Notes under the pieces: model-generated
Databases searched by the model: none
Seen by the model: the letters and a program-made list of their open reading frames with translations, nothing else
What the model was told of the DNA's origin: nothing
In this document: positions 13,120-25,865 of the stretch, in pieces
How positions within the stretch are numbered: the first letter of the stretch is position 1
How the letters are laid out: every line of letters starts with the position of its first letter
Position numbers and translations under genes: made by a program
Assembly (NCBI RefSeq): GCF_002933465.1
Contig: NZ_PSZE01000017.1
Location: 1 to 64,000 of the forward strand
DNA length: 64,000 bases
Reading direction: 5' to 3'
From: Nocardia nova
GTDB taxonomy: Bacteria; Actinomycetota; Actinomycetes; Mycobacteriales; Mycobacteriaceae

Positions 13120-14022
13120 TCAGCGAGTGCGGCGCGCGGCGACGAAGCGCGGCCGGCCGGCCAGATCCGGATGTTCGACGATGTCGGAGAATCCGTCGTG
13201 TCCGGCGAACAGCGCCGCGACCTGGGCACCGTGCGAGTCGTCGTGTTCGACGGCGGTCACGCCCTCGGGCCGCAGCAGCCGGGCGATGGTGGCGACCATG
13301 GGGGCGATCACCTCGAGTCCGTCCGGGCCGCCGAACAGCGCGAGATGCGGATCGTGTTCGGCCACTTCGGGATCCAGCCGCGCGCCGAACGGGATGTAGG
13401 GCGGATTGGCGACCACGACGTCGACGCGGCCGTTCAGCTCGGCCAGCACCCGCGCGTCGGTGACATCGCCGGCATGCAGAACGATCGGCGTATCTCCTTG
13501 CGCGGCTTGCCGATCGGCGTTGCGCTGCGCCCATTGCCTTGCGGTGGGGTCGATTTCGACCGCGTGCACCTCGGCGTCGGGACGGGCGTTGGCGATGGCC
13601 AGGGCCAGCGCGCCCGATCCGGTGCACAGGTCGACGACGATCGGGGGATGCTCGTGTCCGGCCGCCTCGAGCTGGGCCAGCGCCCACGCGAAGAGCAGCT
13701 CGGTCTCCGGTCGCGGGATGAAGACGCCGGGGCCCACTGCCAGATCCACCTCACCCATGGAGGCGGCGCCGGTCAGATGTTGCAACGGCACCCGCTCGGC
13801 CCGGCGGGCCACCAGTTTGAGAAACCGTTCGAGCTGTTCCGGGGTGACCATCGGGATCAGCGCCAAGCGCGACCGCTCGACCTCGAGGACGAAGGCGGCC
13901 AGAAATTCGGCGTCGATCTGCGGGCTGTGCACCCCGGCCGCCGCGAGCGTGCGGGCCGCGTCGGCGATCGCGGGTCGCAGCGGCAGCCGGTGCTTGCCCG
14001 CCTCGCCCGGGACCGGCATCAT
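13120..14022 (-). CDS. prmC: peptide chain release factor N5-glutamine methyltransferase (PrmC)
   Basis: PrmC methylates the Gln of the GGQ motif in release factors, using SAM. The 300-residue protein has an N-terminal helical domain and a Rossmann methyltransferase with [16 protein letters not shown], the acidic VEIDPTA strand, and the substrate-binding NPPYIP motif. It overlaps prfA by four bases (ATGA), so substrate and modifying enzyme are translationally coupled. Two tandem Met codons begin the protein. Confidence 0.95.
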   Translation of the reverse strand: MMPVPGEAGKHRLPLRPAIADAARTLAAAGVHSPQIDAEFLAAFVLEVERSRLALIPMVTPEQLERFLKLVARRAERVPLQHLTGAASMGEVDLAVGPGVFIPRPETELLFAWALAQLEAAGHEHPPIVVDLCTGSGALALAIANARPDAEVHAVEIDPTARQWAQRNADRQAAQGDTPIVLHAGDVTDARVLAELNGRVDVVVANPPYIPFGARLDPEVAEHDPHLALFGGPDGLEVIAPMVATIARLLRPEGVTAVEHDDSHGAQVAALFAGHDGFSDIVEHPDLAGRPRFVAARRTR

Positions 14023-15101
14023 TGCGCCGCGAGCCGCGCGGCGCGGTCGGCTTCGCCGAGAGCATCCAGCAGCGCGTCCAGTTCGCCGTCCAGCACCGAA
14101 TCCAGATTGTGGGCCTTGAAGCCGATGCGGTGGTCGGTGATGCGGTTCTCGGGGAAGTTGTAGGTGCGGATGCGCTCGGAGCGGTCGACCGTGCGGATCT
14201 GTGAGGCACGGCCCGCGGCGGCATCGGCCTCGGCCTGTTCCTCGGCCAGGCTCTGCAACCGCGCCGAGAGCACCTGCATCGCGCGGATCTTGTTCTGCAG
14301 CTGCGAGCGTTCGTTCTGGCAGGTCACGACGATGCCGGTGGGCAGATGCGTGATGCGGACCGCGGAATCGGTGGTGTTGACGCCCTGGCCGCCTTTACCA
14401 GAGGAGCGGTAGACGTCGATGCGCAGATCGGATTCGTCGATCTGGACCTGTTCGACCTCATCGGGTTCGGGATAGATCAGCACGCCGGCCGCGGAGGTGT
14501 GGATGCGGCCCTGCGATTCCGTGACCGGCACGCGCTGCACGCGATGGACCCCGCCCTCGAACTTCAGCCGGGACCAGACGCCGTCGCGACTGGGCTCGCG
14601 GCTCTTGATGGAAAGCGTCGCTTCCTTGTATCCGCCCAGGTCGGAGACGTTGGCGTCGAGCACCTCCACCTTCCAGCCGTGCCGTTCGGCGTAGCGGATG
14701 TACATGCGGGCCAGATCGGAGGCGAACAGGGCCGACTCCTCGCCGCCCTCTCCCGACTTCACCTCGAGCACGACATCGTCGGCATCGTGCGGATCGCGCG
14801 GGGCGAGTAGATCGGTGAGCGTCTTCTCCAGCTCCTCGACCTGCCGTTCGAGGCCGGGCACCTCGGCGGCGAAGGACGAATCGTCGGCTGCCAACTCCCG
14901 GGCGGCGGCCAGATCGTCGCGTGCCGCGGTGAGTTTGGTGTAGGTCGACATGATCGGCGCCAGCTCGGCGAACCGCTTACCGACGCGACGAGCCTCGGCC
15001 GGATTGTTGTGCAGCGCCGGATCCGACAGCTGGGTTTCCAGGCCGGCGTGCTCGGCGAGAATGTCGTCGATGGCGGATGGGGCCGTGATCTTGTCGGCCA
15101 T
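14019..15101 (-). CDS. prfA: peptide chain release factor 1
   Basis: RF1 (360 residues) ends translation at UAA and UAG. The GGQ motif is in [17 protein letters not shown], and the segment [12 protein letters not shown] and the basic [20 protein letters not shown] region are typical. It lies downstream of rpmE and overlaps prmC. The 12 nt before the start (GAGGCATAATCC) carry a GAGG ribosome binding site. Confidence 0.96.
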   Translation of the reverse strand: MADKITAPSAIDDILAEHAGLETQLSDPALHNNPAEARRVGKRFAELAPIMSTYTKLTAARDDLAAARELAADDSSFAAEVPGLERQVEELEKTLTDLLAPRDPHDADDVVLEVKSGEGGEESALFASDLARMYIRYAERHGWKVEVLDANVSDLGGYKEATLSIKSREPSRDGVWSRLKFEGGVHRVQRVPVTESQGRIHTSAAGVLIYPEPDEVEQVQIDESDLRIDVYRSSGKGGQGVNTTDSAVRITHLPTGIVVTCQNERSQLQNKIRAMQVLSARLQSLAEEQAEADAAAGRASQIRTVDRSERIRTYNFPENRITDHRIGFKAHNLDSVLDGELDALLDALGEADRAARLAAQ

Positions 15102-15148
15102 GGCGGATTATGCCTCCTGCTGGGAGCTTTCGGTCACCTATAAACGCA

Positions 15149-15184
15149 CCAACGCCCGGCCTGCGAATGCAGGACGGGCGTTGG
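15149..15184 (-). terminator. terminator between rpmE and prfA
   Basis: Hairpin with a 10-bp outer stem CCAACGCCCG/CGGGCGTTGG (15149-15158 and 15175-15184) and an inner CCTGC/GCAGG stem. It starts 8 bases after the rpmE stop. On the minus strand it is followed by TGCGTTTATAGG, a weak T tract, so read-through into prfA may occur. Confidence 0.65.
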
Positions 15185-15192
15185 CGGGGCAG

Positions 15193-15429
15193 CTACTTGG
15201 CTTCCGAACCCTCGGCCTTCTTGGCGCGCTTGCCGTAGCGGGCCTCGAAGCGGGCGACGCGGCCGCCGGTGTCGAGGATCTTCTGCTTGCCCGTGTAGAA
15301 CGGGTGGCACTGCGAGCAGACCTCGACGGTGATGTGGCCCGACTCCTTGGTGCTGTGAGTCTGGAAGGTGTTGCCGCAACCGCAGACAACGGTGGTCGGC
15401 ACGTATGCCGGGTGAATTCCTGCCTTCAT
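15193..15429 (-). CDS. rpmE: 50S ribosomal protein L31, zinc-binding type
   Basis: A 78-residue ribosomal protein of the large subunit. It keeps the zinc ribbon: VVCGCGN and [12 protein letters not shown] supply the Cys pairs, so it is the zinc-containing (C+) form. The start at MKAGIHPAY (15429) is chosen because it is the conserved family N terminus; a longer upstream frame has no similarity. Its own terminator lies just downstream. Confidence 0.96.
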   Translation of the reverse strand: MKAGIHPAYVPTTVVCGCGNTFQTHSTKESGHITVEVCSQCHPFYTGKQKILDTGGRVARFEARYGKRAKKAEGSEAK

Positions 15430-15693
15430 GGGTGTCCTCTCGATCTGGCCCCGGGTCGCCCGAACCCACGGCTGTATCTGCCGTGCTGCCGTCATGGACG
15501 TGAACCGGAACCGACTAGGCGGGATGGTCTGCCGATCGCAGACGCACCGACGGTCCAGTATGCCAGAACCGCCGATACGCTCTCACAACGCACCCCGCAC
15601 CGTATTTGTTCCGGCATCGGCGCGCCCCGGACGGCGACACACCCCAAGGAAGTAACGGCACGCGTACTCGCGGTTGTCGAGCGATCCTGAAAA

Positions 15694-15711
15694 CGAGTAG
15701 TCGGCTACTCG
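15694..15711. promoter_or_regulatory. palindrome CGAGTAG-TCGG-CTACTCG
   Basis: Perfect 7-bp inverted repeat with a 4-base spacer in the rho-rpmE gap, 6 bases before a 25-codon leader frame and 80 bases before a possible membrane protein gene. It may be an operator or an attenuator stem. The sequence does not show which protein would bind. Confidence 0.35.
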
Positions 15712-15716
15712 GGAAT

Positions 15717-15794
15717 ATGAACACATTTGTTCGTAGATTCGTGGCAGAAGAAGACCCATCGCAATCGAACCGACGATCCGAGGGACAGCAGTGA
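15717..15794 (+). CDS. possible 25-residue leader peptide
   Basis: A short frame, ATG at 15717, encoding MNTFVRRFVAEEDPSQSNRR and five more residues. Its TGA overlaps the GTG start of the following membrane-protein frame by four bases (GTGA), the arrangement used for translational coupling. It starts 6 bases after a perfect palindrome. The ribosome binding site is weak. It is oriented against rho and rpmE. Nothing is recognisable in the peptide, and the call rests only on this arrangement. Confidence 0.3.
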   Translation: MNTFVRRFVAEEDPSQSNRRSEGQQ

Positions 15795-16387
15795 TTTTCC
15801 ACACCGCGCGGGGGGCGAGTAGGAGATCTCGCGCCCCGGCCGTCGGCGAGCCCCGCCTCGGAGACCTCCGCCGGGGAGACCGTGACACCCGCCCGATGCC
15901 GGGCCGTGGACATACGAAGGAGATCGGCGCGGCGACGGTATTGGCCGCGCTGGGCGGACTCGTACTCACCGGGTGGCTGACTGCCTCCGGCACCCCGCCC
16001 CGCGCGACCGTCGCGACGCCCGCCGGACCGGATCGGCCCTACGAATTCGCCGCGACCTCGGTCTCCACCGGATCCATCACCGGCGTCACCGCCCTGATTC
16101 TGATCTGCCTGATCACCGGCGCCGCAGTGATCGGCGTGTTGTTCTATTCGCCGACCCCGCCACGCTCCGACCCACGACGCGATCATCGACGTGCACGGTT
16201 ACCGCGGACAGCAATGCGGCCCCGCCGAAGCGGGGCCGCATTATCGCGAGCCGAGCGGCACCTACCGGTGCGCACCGGGCACGGAGAGACGTACCGCTCT
16301 CCTATTCGTCCAAGGCGCCCGGCGCGGTCTTCGAGACCGTCATCAGGAATTCGACGTTGCTCTTCGACTTCTTCAAACGGTCGATGA
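15791..16387 (+). CDS. possible small membrane protein, C terminus doubtful
   Basis: This frame starts at GTG 15791 with a good ribosome binding site (GAGGGA, 6 bases away). It has two hydrophobic segments, IGAATVLAALGGLVLTGWL (about residues 46-64) and a second near residues 100-120 ending VIGVLFY, and codon use with high G+C at third positions up to about 16155. After that the frame becomes Arg/Pro-rich, runs through the rho terminator hairpin and overlaps the 3' end of rho by 86 bases. The real protein may be about 120 residues with its end lost by mutation. Family not recognised. Confidence 0.35.
   Translation: MIFHTARGASRRSRAPAVGEPRLGDLRRGDRDTRPMPGRGHTKEIGAATVLAALGGLVLTGWLTASGTPPRATVATPAGPDRPYEFAATSVSTGSITGVTALILICLITGAAVIGVLFYSPTPPRSDPRRDHRRARLPRTAMRPRRSGAALSRAERHLPVRTGHGETYRSPIRPRRPARSSRPSSGIRRCSSTSSNGR
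16215..16240 (-). terminator. rho terminator
   Basis: Perfect 11-bp hairpin TGCGGCCCCGC/GCGGGGCCGCA around a CGAA tetraloop, starting 62 bases after the rho stop codon. The T run on the minus strand is short, as usual in high-G+C actinobacteria. Confidence 0.7.
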
Positions 16388-18401
16388 GCAGGTCGATCGC
16401 CTGCTGCGAATCGAGGCCCGAGAGCACCCGGCGCAGCTTGTGGATGACCGCCATCTCGTCGGGCGACATCAGCAGCTCATCGTGGCGGGTGCTGGACGGG
16501 TTGATGTCGACGGCCGGGAACACGCGCCGCTCGGCGATCTTGCGATCGAGCTTGAGCTCGGCGTTACCGGTGCCCTTGAACTCCTCGAAGATCACCGTGT
16601 CACCGGTGGAACCGGTCTCCACCATGGCGGTGGCGATGATGGTCAGCGAGCCGCCGTTCTCGATGTTGCGAGCCGCGCCGAGGAACCGCTTAGGCGGGTA
16701 CAGCGCGGTCGAGTCCACACCACCGGACAGGATGCGACCCGAGGCCGGCGAGGAGTTGTTGTACGCACGACCCAGCCGGGTGATCGAGTCGAGCAGCACG
16801 ACGACGTCCTGGCCCATCTCGACCAGGCGCTTGGCCCGCTCGATGGCGAGTTCGGCGACCGAGGTGTGGTCGCTCGGCGGACGGTCGAACGTGGACGCGA
16901 TCACCTCGCCGCGCACCGAGCGCTGCATATCGGTGACCTCTTCGGGACGCTCGTCCACCAGCACCACCATCAGGTAGCACTCAGGGTTGTTGGTGGCGAT
17001 CGCGTTCGCGATGTCCTGCAGGATCGTGGTCTTACCCGCCTTCGGCGGCGACACGATCAGCGCGCGCTGACCCTTACCGATCGGCATGATCAGGTCGATC
17101 ACGCGGGTGGTCAGCTTGTTCGGCGTGGTCTCGAGCCGCAGCCGCTGATTCGGATACAGCGGGGTGAGCTTGTTGAATTCCGGCCGGCGGCGGGCGGATT
17201 CGACATCCGAGCCGTTGACCGTGTCCAGCCGCACCAGCGGATCGAACTTCTGCCGCTGGTTGCCCTGTTCGCCCTCGCGCGGAGCACGCACCGCACCCGT
17301 GATCGCGTCGCCGCGGCGCAGGCCGTTCTTGCGCACCAGGTTCATCGACACATAGACGTCGTTCGGGCCCGCCAGGTAGCCGGAGGTGCGGACGAACGCG
17401 TAGTTGTCCAGCACGTCGAGAATGCCGGCGACCGGCTGCAGGACGTCGTCCTCGCGGATCTCGACCTCGCGGCCCTCGCCGCCCTCACGGTCACGCCCGC
17501 CACGACGACGCTCCCGGAACCGGCGGCCGCGGCGCCCGCGCCCACCTTCCTCGTCGTCACCGCCACGGTCACCGCCACGGTCGCCACCGCGGGCGGCGCC
17601 GTTCTGGCCGACCTGGTTCTGGCCGCCGGACTGGTTGCGGTCGCGGCGACGATCGCCCGACTCCTGATCCGGCTTGGCGTCGCCGCCCTCGGCCTTCGGT
17701 TCGGTCTTGGTTTCGGCGCGAGCCTCACCACCGCGGTTCTCGCCACGGCTGTCGCCGCCCTCGCCACGCTGGTCGCGGCCACGTCGCTGGCGGCCGCGGC
17801 CACGCTGGCCACCGTCACGGCCGGACTCGTCCCCCGAATCGGCCGGGCGCGCAGCCGATTCCGCGGTTTCCGCGTTGGCGGACGCGGTCTCGGTGCCGAC
17901 ACCGTCGAGAGTCTGCTGCTGACCGCGCGCGGCACCGTTGCGGGTGCTCTTCGGCGCATCGTTCTTGGCGCGGCCCTTGCCGGCGGACTCGGTGGCGTTC
18001 TCGGCGGCGTTCTCGGAGGTCCGGGAAGACTCGGTCTTCGCGGCCGCACCGGATTCGGCAGCAGCGCCGGCATTCGACGCGGACTTCGCGGCGGGCTCGG
18101 CGCCCGCTTCCGCTCCGGCGGATTTCGCATCGCCCCGGCCGCCACGCGCGGATTTGCCGCCGGAAGCCTGGTTTTCCTTGATGGCGGCGATGAGATCGCC
18201 CTTACGCATTCCGGATGTGCCTCGGATACCGAGCTCTCCGGCAAGCGCACGCAACTGCGGCAACAACATTCCAGTCAGCCCCGATCGTGCGACGTCGGTA
18301 TGTTCGCTCATCTTCGAAATCTGTCCGGAGTCACTTTCGCGGCCGTCCGAGGGATTTGCAGTGTCTACCCCGGGTGTCGCGAGCAGGTCCGTATCTGTCA
18401 C
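16302..18401 (-). CDS. rho: transcription termination factor Rho, with long Arg/Gly-rich insert
   Basis: Rho is a hexameric RNA-dependent ATPase that ends transcription. From the GTG start it is 699 residues. The Rho_N helical part is at about 44-95, then comes a roughly 200-residue low-complexity region rich in Arg, Gly, Asp, Asn and Ser, then the cold-shock-like RNA-binding domain (from EIREDDVLQPVAGILDVL) and the ATPase with Walker A SPPKAGKTT and LLDSITRLGRAYN. Such inserts are common in actinobacterial Rho and bind extra RNA. Many opposite-strand frames here are shadows of the repetitive insert. It has its own promoter and a leader of about 295 bases. Confidence 0.96.
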   Translation of the reverse strand: MTDTDLLATPGVDTANPSDGRESDSGQISKMSEHTDVARSGLTGMLLPQLRALAGELGIRGTSGMRKGDLIAAIKENQASGGKSARGGRGDAKSAGAEAGAEPAAKSASNAGAAAESGAAAKTESSRTSENAAENATESAGKGRAKNDAPKSTRNGAARGQQQTLDGVGTETASANAETAESAARPADSGDESGRDGGQRGRGRQRRGRDQRGEGGDSRGENRGGEARAETKTEPKAEGGDAKPDQESGDRRRDRNQSGGQNQVGQNGAARGGDRGGDRGGDDEEGGRGRRGRRFRERRRGGRDREGGEGREVEIREDDVLQPVAGILDVLDNYAFVRTSGYLAGPNDVYVSMNLVRKNGLRRGDAITGAVRAPREGEQGNQRQKFDPLVRLDTVNGSDVESARRRPEFNKLTPLYPNQRLRLETTPNKLTTRVIDLIMPIGKGQRALIVSPPKAGKTTILQDIANAIATNNPECYLMVVLVDERPEEVTDMQRSVRGEVIASTFDRPPSDHTSVAELAIERAKRLVEMGQDVVVLLDSITRLGRAYNNSSPASGRILSGGVDSTALYPPKRFLGAARNIENGGSLTIIATAMVETGSTGDTVIFEEFKGTGNAELKLDRKIAERRVFPAVDINPSSTRHDELLMSPDEMAVIHKLRRVLSGLDSQQAIDLLIDRLKKSKSNVEFLMTVSKTAPGALDE

Positions 18402-18701
18402 GGAGATCCTTTCCTTCCCTCGATTGCCGTGTGCATATTCGAGGGTTCGTCCCGAAGCCCGATCACTGTGCCGAGCTCGGATGCCGTATCGCCTGCCCCG
18501 CCGGACCGATGGAATCACCACCTGGTCACGGCCACCGGTTCATTGAGTGGGAGTGATCATTCCAGTCGCTGTCCCCGACGTCGAGGTCGAAGTCCCGAGT
18601 GATTCGAGCCCCCGAGCCACCGAGCTTGAGCAAGGAGCCTGCTGGAGCGATTGCCCTGATGAAGCACCGGCGTCTGACGCGCACGATGTACGGACGTGCT
18701 C
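18402..18701 (-). other. long 5' leader of rho
   Basis: About 300 bases between the rho promoter and the GTG start with no supported gene. Long leaders are known where Rho controls its own synthesis, which makes autoregulation likely here, but no specific structure is demonstrated. Confidence 0.45.
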
Positions 18702-18730
18702 AGGATAGCTCTGTATGACCACGTCAGCAA
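18702..18730 (-). promoter_or_regulatory. rho promoter
   Basis: On the minus strand TTGCTG (18730-18725) and TATCCT (18707-18702) are 17 bases apart, a good sigma-A promoter. It lies just after the thrB stop, so rho can be transcribed apart from the thr genes. Confidence 0.6.
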
Positions 18731-18743
18731 GGCAGCCACGCCA

Positions 18744-20894
<2,151 letters not shown>

Positions 20895-20898
<4 letters not shown>

Positions 20899-22295
20899 TC
20901 CTCGGTGCCTTCCAATCTCAAGACGCTGGTCACGGACGTGACGGATTCCAGCTCGGCAAGTGCTGCCACCGTATCGGCCAGCGCCGACTCCGGTGCGTGG
21001 TGGGTGACCACGACCAGTCGGGCGCCCTCGTCGTGTCCCTCCTGGCGGACCGTCGAGATGCTGACACCGTGCTCTGCGAATTTGCCGGACACCGCCTGCA
21101 GAACCCCGGTGCGGTCGGCAACCTGCAGGTTCACGTGATAGCGGGTCGGGATGTCGCCGATCGGCGCGATCGGCAGCTCAGCATAAACCGATTCACCCGG
21201 CGCGCGGCCACCGTAGAACTTGTTGCGGGCCGCCATCACCAGATCGCCCATGACGGCAGAGGCGGTCGGCGCGCCGCCCGCGCCCTGGCCGTAGAACATC
21301 AGCCTGCCGGCGTTCTCGGCCTCGACCACCACCGCGTTGAAGGCGCCGTTCACCGACGACAGCGGATGCCGCCGCGGGATCAGTGCCGGGTAGACGCGCA
21401 CCGACACCCGGTCCTTGCCGGCGGGCGTGCTGCCCGCTTCACCCGGCACGGCCACCGCCGAACCGTCCATCGACAGCCGCTCGCCACCGGGCATCCGCTC
21501 GCAGATGGCCAGCAGCTTCACGGTGCAGCCGACCGCCGCCGCGGTCTCCAGGTCCTCGGCGGTGATCTTCGAGATGCCCTCGCGGTAGACGTCGGCCGCG
21601 GTGACGCGGGTGTGGAAGGCCAGTGAGGCCAGGATCGCGGCCTTGGCGGCGGCGTCGTACCCCTCGACGTCGGCGGTGGGATCGGCTTCGGCGTAGCCGA
21701 GCCGGGTCGCCTCGGCGAGCGTATCGGCGTAGTCGGCGCCGGTCTCGTCCATCGCCGAGAGAATGAAATTCGTTGTGCCGTTGACGATTCCGACCACGCG
21801 GTTCACCCGGTCACCGGACATCGACTGGATCAGCGGGCGCACCACCGGGATGGCGCCGGCCACCGCGGCCTCGAAGTACAGGTCGGCGCGGCTGCCCTCG
21901 GCCGCCGCGGCCAGCTCGCCGGTGTAGTCGGCCAGCAGCGCCTTGTTCGCGGTCACCACCGACTTGCCGCCGTTGAGCGCGGACAGGATGAGCTTGCGTG
22001 CCGGATCGATACCGCCCATCACCTCGACCACCAGGTCGACGTCGTCGCGGGCGACCAGCGCTTCGGCGTCGATGGTCAGCAGCTCGGCCGGAATGCCGCG
22101 GTCGACGTCGAGGCGCCGCACGGCGACGCCCCGCAGCACTACCGGGGCGCCGACCCGCGAGCGCAGGTCGTCGGCGTGGTCGCGCAGGATGCGCACCACC
22201 TCGGTGCCGACATTGCCCATGCCGAGCACCGCGACCCCGATGGGATGTTCGATTCCGAACGCACCGCCTCGGGCCTGGTTCGTCGCCTCGGTCAT
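20895..22295 (-). CDS. hom: homoserine dehydrogenase
   Basis: Reduces aspartate semialdehyde to homoserine with NAD(P)H. The 466-residue protein has the N-terminal Rossmann motif GMGNVG (about residues 25-30), the central catalytic segment [22 protein letters not shown] split over about 173-193, and a C-terminal ACT domain (from about 385, [16 protein letters not shown]), the site of threonine feedback. It overlaps both lysA and thrC by four bases. Confidence 0.96.
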
Positions 22296-23722
22296 GAGTG
22301 CACCTCCGTCGCTTCCAGGCTCATCAGATCCGCCACCGTCTCGCGGCGCAGCAGCAGCCGCGCCTGCCCGCCGCGGACCGCGACCACGGCCGGGCGGGTG
22401 AGCATGTTGTAGCGGCTGGCCATCGAATAGCAGTACGCTCCCGTGGCCGCGACCGCAACCAGGTCCCCCGGCCCGACGTCGGCCGGCATCCAGGTGTCCC
22501 GGATGACGATATCGCCACTCTCACAATGCTTTCCGACGACGCGTGCCACCACGGGGGCGGACTCGCTGGAGCGCGAGACCAGCCGGCAGTCGTAGTCGGC
22601 CTGATACAACGCGGGACGGATGTTGTCGCTCATCCCGCCGTCGACGCTGACATAGCGGCGTTGTGCGCCCGCGTCGAGCGAGACGTCCTTGGTGGTACCG
22701 ACCTCGTAGAGGGTGACGGTGCCGGGGCCGGCGATCGCGCGGCCGGGCTCCACCGCGATGGTCGGGGTGGGCAGGCCGATCTGCGCCGCCTCCACCTCGA
22801 CCAGGTTGCGCACCTTCGCGGCGAAGTCGTCCAGCGGCGGCGGATCGTCGCTCGGCAGATACGAAATACCCAGCCCACCACCGAGATCCAGGATCGCGAT
22901 CTGTTCGGTGCGCTCGACGCCGAACTTCTCGATCGCATCGCGCAGCAGTCGCAACATGCGCCGCGCGGAGATCTCGAAGCCGTCGATGTCGAAGATCTGC
23001 GATCCGATGTGGCTGTGCAAGCCGACCAGGCGCAGATTGTCCGCCTCGAAGACCCGGGCCAATGCCTCCATCGCATCGCCGCCGGCGATCGAGAAGCCGA
23101 ACTTCTGATCCTCGTGCGCAGTCGAAATGTATTCGTGCGTATGCGCTTCCACGCCGACGGTGACGCGGACCAGCACGTCCTGCACCACGCCCGCACGGGC
23201 GGCCACCGCCTCCAGGCGCTCGATTTCGATCAGCGAGTCGACGACGACGTGCCCGACGCCCGCCGCGACGGCCTGCTCGAGCTCGGCGACCGATTTGTTG
23301 TTGCCGTGCAATGCGATTCGCTGGGCGGGGAAGCCGCCGTGCAGTGCCACCGCCAGTTCACCGCCGGAACACACGTCCAGGTGCAGGCCTTCGTCACGCA
23401 CCCAGCGCGCGATCTCGCCGCACAGAAATGCCTTGGACGCGTAGTGAACTCGCGCGCCTGGACCGAAGGCGCGGACCATATCGCGGCAGCGGGAACGGAA
23501 GTCGTCCTCGTCGACCACGAACAGCGGCGTGCCGAATTCGGCGGCGAGCTGCGTGACGGGCATACCGGCCAGGCGCACCACCCCGTCGGCATCGCGAGAG
23601 GCGTTGCGGGGCCAGACCTTTTCGGGCAGGTCGATCATCGCGCGGGGATCCGCGGGCCGCTCCGGCAAGTTGGGGGCGTGGGGGATCTCGGCGTGCCGGG
23701 GTCCCGCCGGATGCGCACTCAC
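22292..23722 (-). CDS. lysA: diaminopimelate decarboxylase
   Basis: Last step of lysine synthesis, removing CO2 from meso-diaminopimelate. A fold-III PLP enzyme with the Schiff-base lysine Lys97 in HYASKAFLC, the Gly-rich phosphate loop [11 protein letters not shown], the EPGR motif, and the CESGDI catalytic segment. The GTG start at 23722 is preceded by GAGGAAGGA, a strong ribosome binding site. The protein is 476 residues. It overlaps hom by four bases and follows argS by 40. Confidence 0.96.
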   Translation of the reverse strand: MSAHPAGPRHAEIPHAPNLPERPADPRAMIDLPEKVWPRNASRDADGVVRLAGMPVTQLAAEFGTPLFVVDEDDFRSRCRDMVRAFGPGARVHYASKAFLCGEIARWVRDEGLHLDVCSGGELAVALHGGFPAQRIALHGNNKSVAELEQAVAAGVGHVVVDSLIEIERLEAVAARAGVVQDVLVRVTVGVEAHTHEYISTAHEDQKFGFSIAGGDAMEALARVFEADNLRLVGLHSHIGSQIFDIDGFEISARRMLRLLRDAIEKFGVERTEQIAILDLGGGLGISYLPSDDPPPLDDFAAKVRNLVEVEAAQIGLPTPTIAVEPGRAIAGPGTVTLYEVGTTKDVSLDAGAQRRYVSVDGGMSDNIRPALYQADYDCRLVSRSSESAPVVARVVGKHCESGDIVIRDTWMPADVGPGDLVAVAATGAYCYSMASRYNMLTRPAVVAVRGGQARLLLRRETVADLMSLEATEVHS

Positions 23723-23762
23723 AATAATTCCTTCCTCACACGATGACCTGACCGACGGCGGT

Positions 23763-25421
23763 TCACATGCGCTCCGGGGCGGATACGCCCAGCAGCGCCA
23801 GACCGTTGGACAGCACCTGACGGGTGGCGTCGACCAGTTGCAGGCGGGCGGCATTGACCGGCAGGACCAGGTCGTCGTTCTGCGGCAGGATCCGCAGCGT
23901 CTTGTTGGTCTGGAAGCGGTGGTAGGCGCCGGCCAGTTCCTCCAGATAGCGGGCCACGCGGTGCGGTTCGCGCAGGCTCGCCGCACTCGCCACCACGGCC
24001 GGGAACTCGCCGAGGGTGCGGATCAGCTCACCCTCCTCGTCGGCGGACAGCAGCCCGAGATCCGGTGTGACACCGGCGAATCCGAATTCCGTGGCATTGC
24101 GGGCGACCGCGCAGGTGCGGGCGTGCGCGTACTGCACGTAGTAGACCGGGTTCTCACTGCTCTGCTTGGTCCACAGATCCAGATCGATATCGATACTCGA
24201 GTTCACCGAACTGCGCACCAGCACGTAGCGGGCGGCGTCGACGCCGATCGCCTCGACCAGATCGTCGAGAGTGACGACCGTGCCGGCGCGCTTGCTCATC
24301 CGCACCGCCACACCGTCGCGCACCAGATTCACCATCTGGCCGATCAGCACCTCGACGGTGTCCGGATCGTCGCCGAACGCGGCCGCCGCCGCCTTCAACC
24401 GGCCGATGTAGCCGTGATGGTCGGCGCCGAGCATGTAGATGCAGAGGTCGAACCCGCGCGAGCGCTTGTTCTGAAAGTAGGCGATATCGCCGCCGATATA
24501 GGCGGACTTTCCGTCGCTCTTGATGACGACGCGGTCCTTGTCGTCACCGTACTCGGTGCTGGCGATCCACCAGGCGCCGTCCTTCTCGTACAGGTTGCCC
24601 GAGGCCTTGAGCTGGTCGAGCGCCTTCTCGACGGCACCCGAGGCGAACAGCGAGCTCTCGTTGAAGTACACGTCGAAATCGGTGCCGAAATCGTGCAGCG
24701 TCTGCTTGATGTGGGCGAACATCAGCTCGACACCCTCGCGGCGGAACAATTCGTGCCGCTCGTCGGACGGCAGCGTCACCGCGTCCGGATGCGCGGCGGT
24801 GATCTGGCCCGCGATCTCGGAGATGTAGGCACCGGCGTAGCCGTTCTCCGGGGTGGGCGCGCCGGTGGCGGCGGCGACCAGCGATTCGGCGAAGCGGTCG
24901 ATCTGCGCGCCGTGGTCGTTGAAGTAGTACTCGCGAGTCACGTCGGCACCCTGAGCGGCCAGGATGCGGCCCAGCGCATCGCCGACCGAGGCCCAGCGAG
25001 TACCGCCCAGATGGACCGGGCCGGTCGGATTGGCGGAGACGAACTCCAGGTTGATCTTGGTGCCGGCGAGTGCCCGCGCGGTGCCGTAGGCCGCGCCCGC
25101 GGCGCGAATCTGCTCCACGATGGCGCCCTGAGCAGCCGCGGCGAGACGGATGTTCAGGAAGCCCGGACCGGCCACGTCGGCCGATTCGATGCCGTCCGTG
25201 GCGGCCAGCGCGTCGGCCAGCAGACCGGCCAGTTCGCGCGGATTCATTCCGGCCTTCTTGCCCACCTGCATGGCCACATTCGTGGCATAGTCTCCGTGTT
25301 CCGGATTACGGGGACGCTCCACCTTGACCTCGTCGGGCAGGACCGCAGGGTCGGATCCACGTTCGACGAGCACCTTCGCCGCGGTCGCACGAAGGAGTTC
25401 TGCAAGGTCAGCTGGAGTCAC
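23763..25421 (-). CDS. argS: arginyl-tRNA synthetase
   Basis: Class I synthetase (552 residues) that charges tRNA-Arg. The HIGH-type motif is [11 protein letters not shown] at about residues 130-140 and the KMSKS-type motif reads [12 protein letters not shown]. The N-terminal Add-1 domain and C-terminal DALR domain are present. It is the first gene of the argS-lysA-hom-thrC-thrB unit, and a tRNA-Arg gene lies about 560 bases away on the other strand. Confidence 0.96.
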   Translation of the reverse strand: MTPADLAELLRATAAKVLVERGSDPAVLPDEVKVERPRNPEHGDYATNVAMQVGKKAGMNPRELAGLLADALAATDGIESADVAGPGFLNIRLAAAAQGAIVEQIRAAGAAYGTARALAGTKINLEFVSANPTGPVHLGGTRWASVGDALGRILAAQGADVTREYYFNDHGAQIDRFAESLVAAATGAPTPENGYAGAYISEIAGQITAAHPDAVTLPSDERHELFRREGVELMFAHIKQTLHDFGTDFDVYFNESSLFASGAVEKALDQLKASGNLYEKDGAWWIASTEYGDDKDRVVIKSDGKSAYIGGDIAYFQNKRSRGFDLCIYMLGADHHGYIGRLKAAAAAFGDDPDTVEVLIGQMVNLVRDGVAVRMSKRAGTVVTLDDLVEAIGVDAARYVLVRSSVNSSIDIDLDLWTKQSSENPVYYVQYAHARTCAVARNATEFGFAGVTPDLGLLSADEEGELIRTLGEFPAVVASAASLREPHRVARYLEELAGAYHRFQTNKTLRILPQNDDLVLPVNAARLQLVDATRQVLSNGLALLGVSAPERM

Positions 25422-25556
25422 GAGTCTCTATCCTATGGTCCGAGCGGGTGTGCGCCGCCAGCGGGCACCTGCTCGGCGCACCCGGCATCCGGCACCGGCG
25501 GTCCCGGCCCGCCGCACCCGTACCCCTCCGACACACCCGAAGAGAGCGCTACGCCG

Positions 25557-25865
25557 ATGCCGAACACCAGCGCGAAATCAGCCAAGGCGATTCGTGCCGC
25601 CGCGAAATCCGCCCCCGGCGGGGCATACAACGGCAATTCCAACCCTCCGAAGCACCGGCGTGTTCCCTGGGCGCTGGTCGGCGCGGTCGTGGTGATCGCC
25701 GCCCTGGTCGTCGCGCTGGTCGTCTATTTCGTTCCCAAGTCGCGCCACCACGCCGACAAGGAGAAAGCCGTCCCGCCCACCGGTCAGATGGACGAACTCC
25801 CCGCCGATATCCCGGGCATTCCCGCTATCCCCGGCATGCCCGGCGCCCCGATGCCGACGCGCTAG
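25557..25865 (+). CDS. small single-pass membrane protein, function unknown
   Basis: A 102-residue protein with a basic N-terminal half (SAKSAKAIRAAAKSA, PPKHRR), one transmembrane helix (about 37-60, VPWALVGAVVVIAALVVALV) and a short Pro-rich C terminus containing IPGIPAIPGMPGAPMP. The topology suggests the proline tail is outside. It is divergent from argS. Small proteins of this layout are common next to argS in nocardiae by my recollection, but no function is known to me. Confidence 0.7.
   Translation: MPNTSAKSAKAIRAAAKSAPGGAYNGNSNPPKHRRVPWALVGAVVVIAALVVALVVYFVPKSRHHADKEKAVPPTGQMDELPADIPGIPAIPGMPGAPMPTR

Noticed and set aside
17500-17850. Dense short repeats in rho that could suggest a repeat array or CRISPR
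   Set aside because: They are in-frame RGG/RGR-type codon repeats of the Rho insert with no regular spacer; no CRISPR array or cas gene is present in the window.
16191-18602. 803-codon plus-strand frame opposite rho
   Set aside because: Low-complexity Ala/Val/Arg sequence mirroring the repetitive rho insert.
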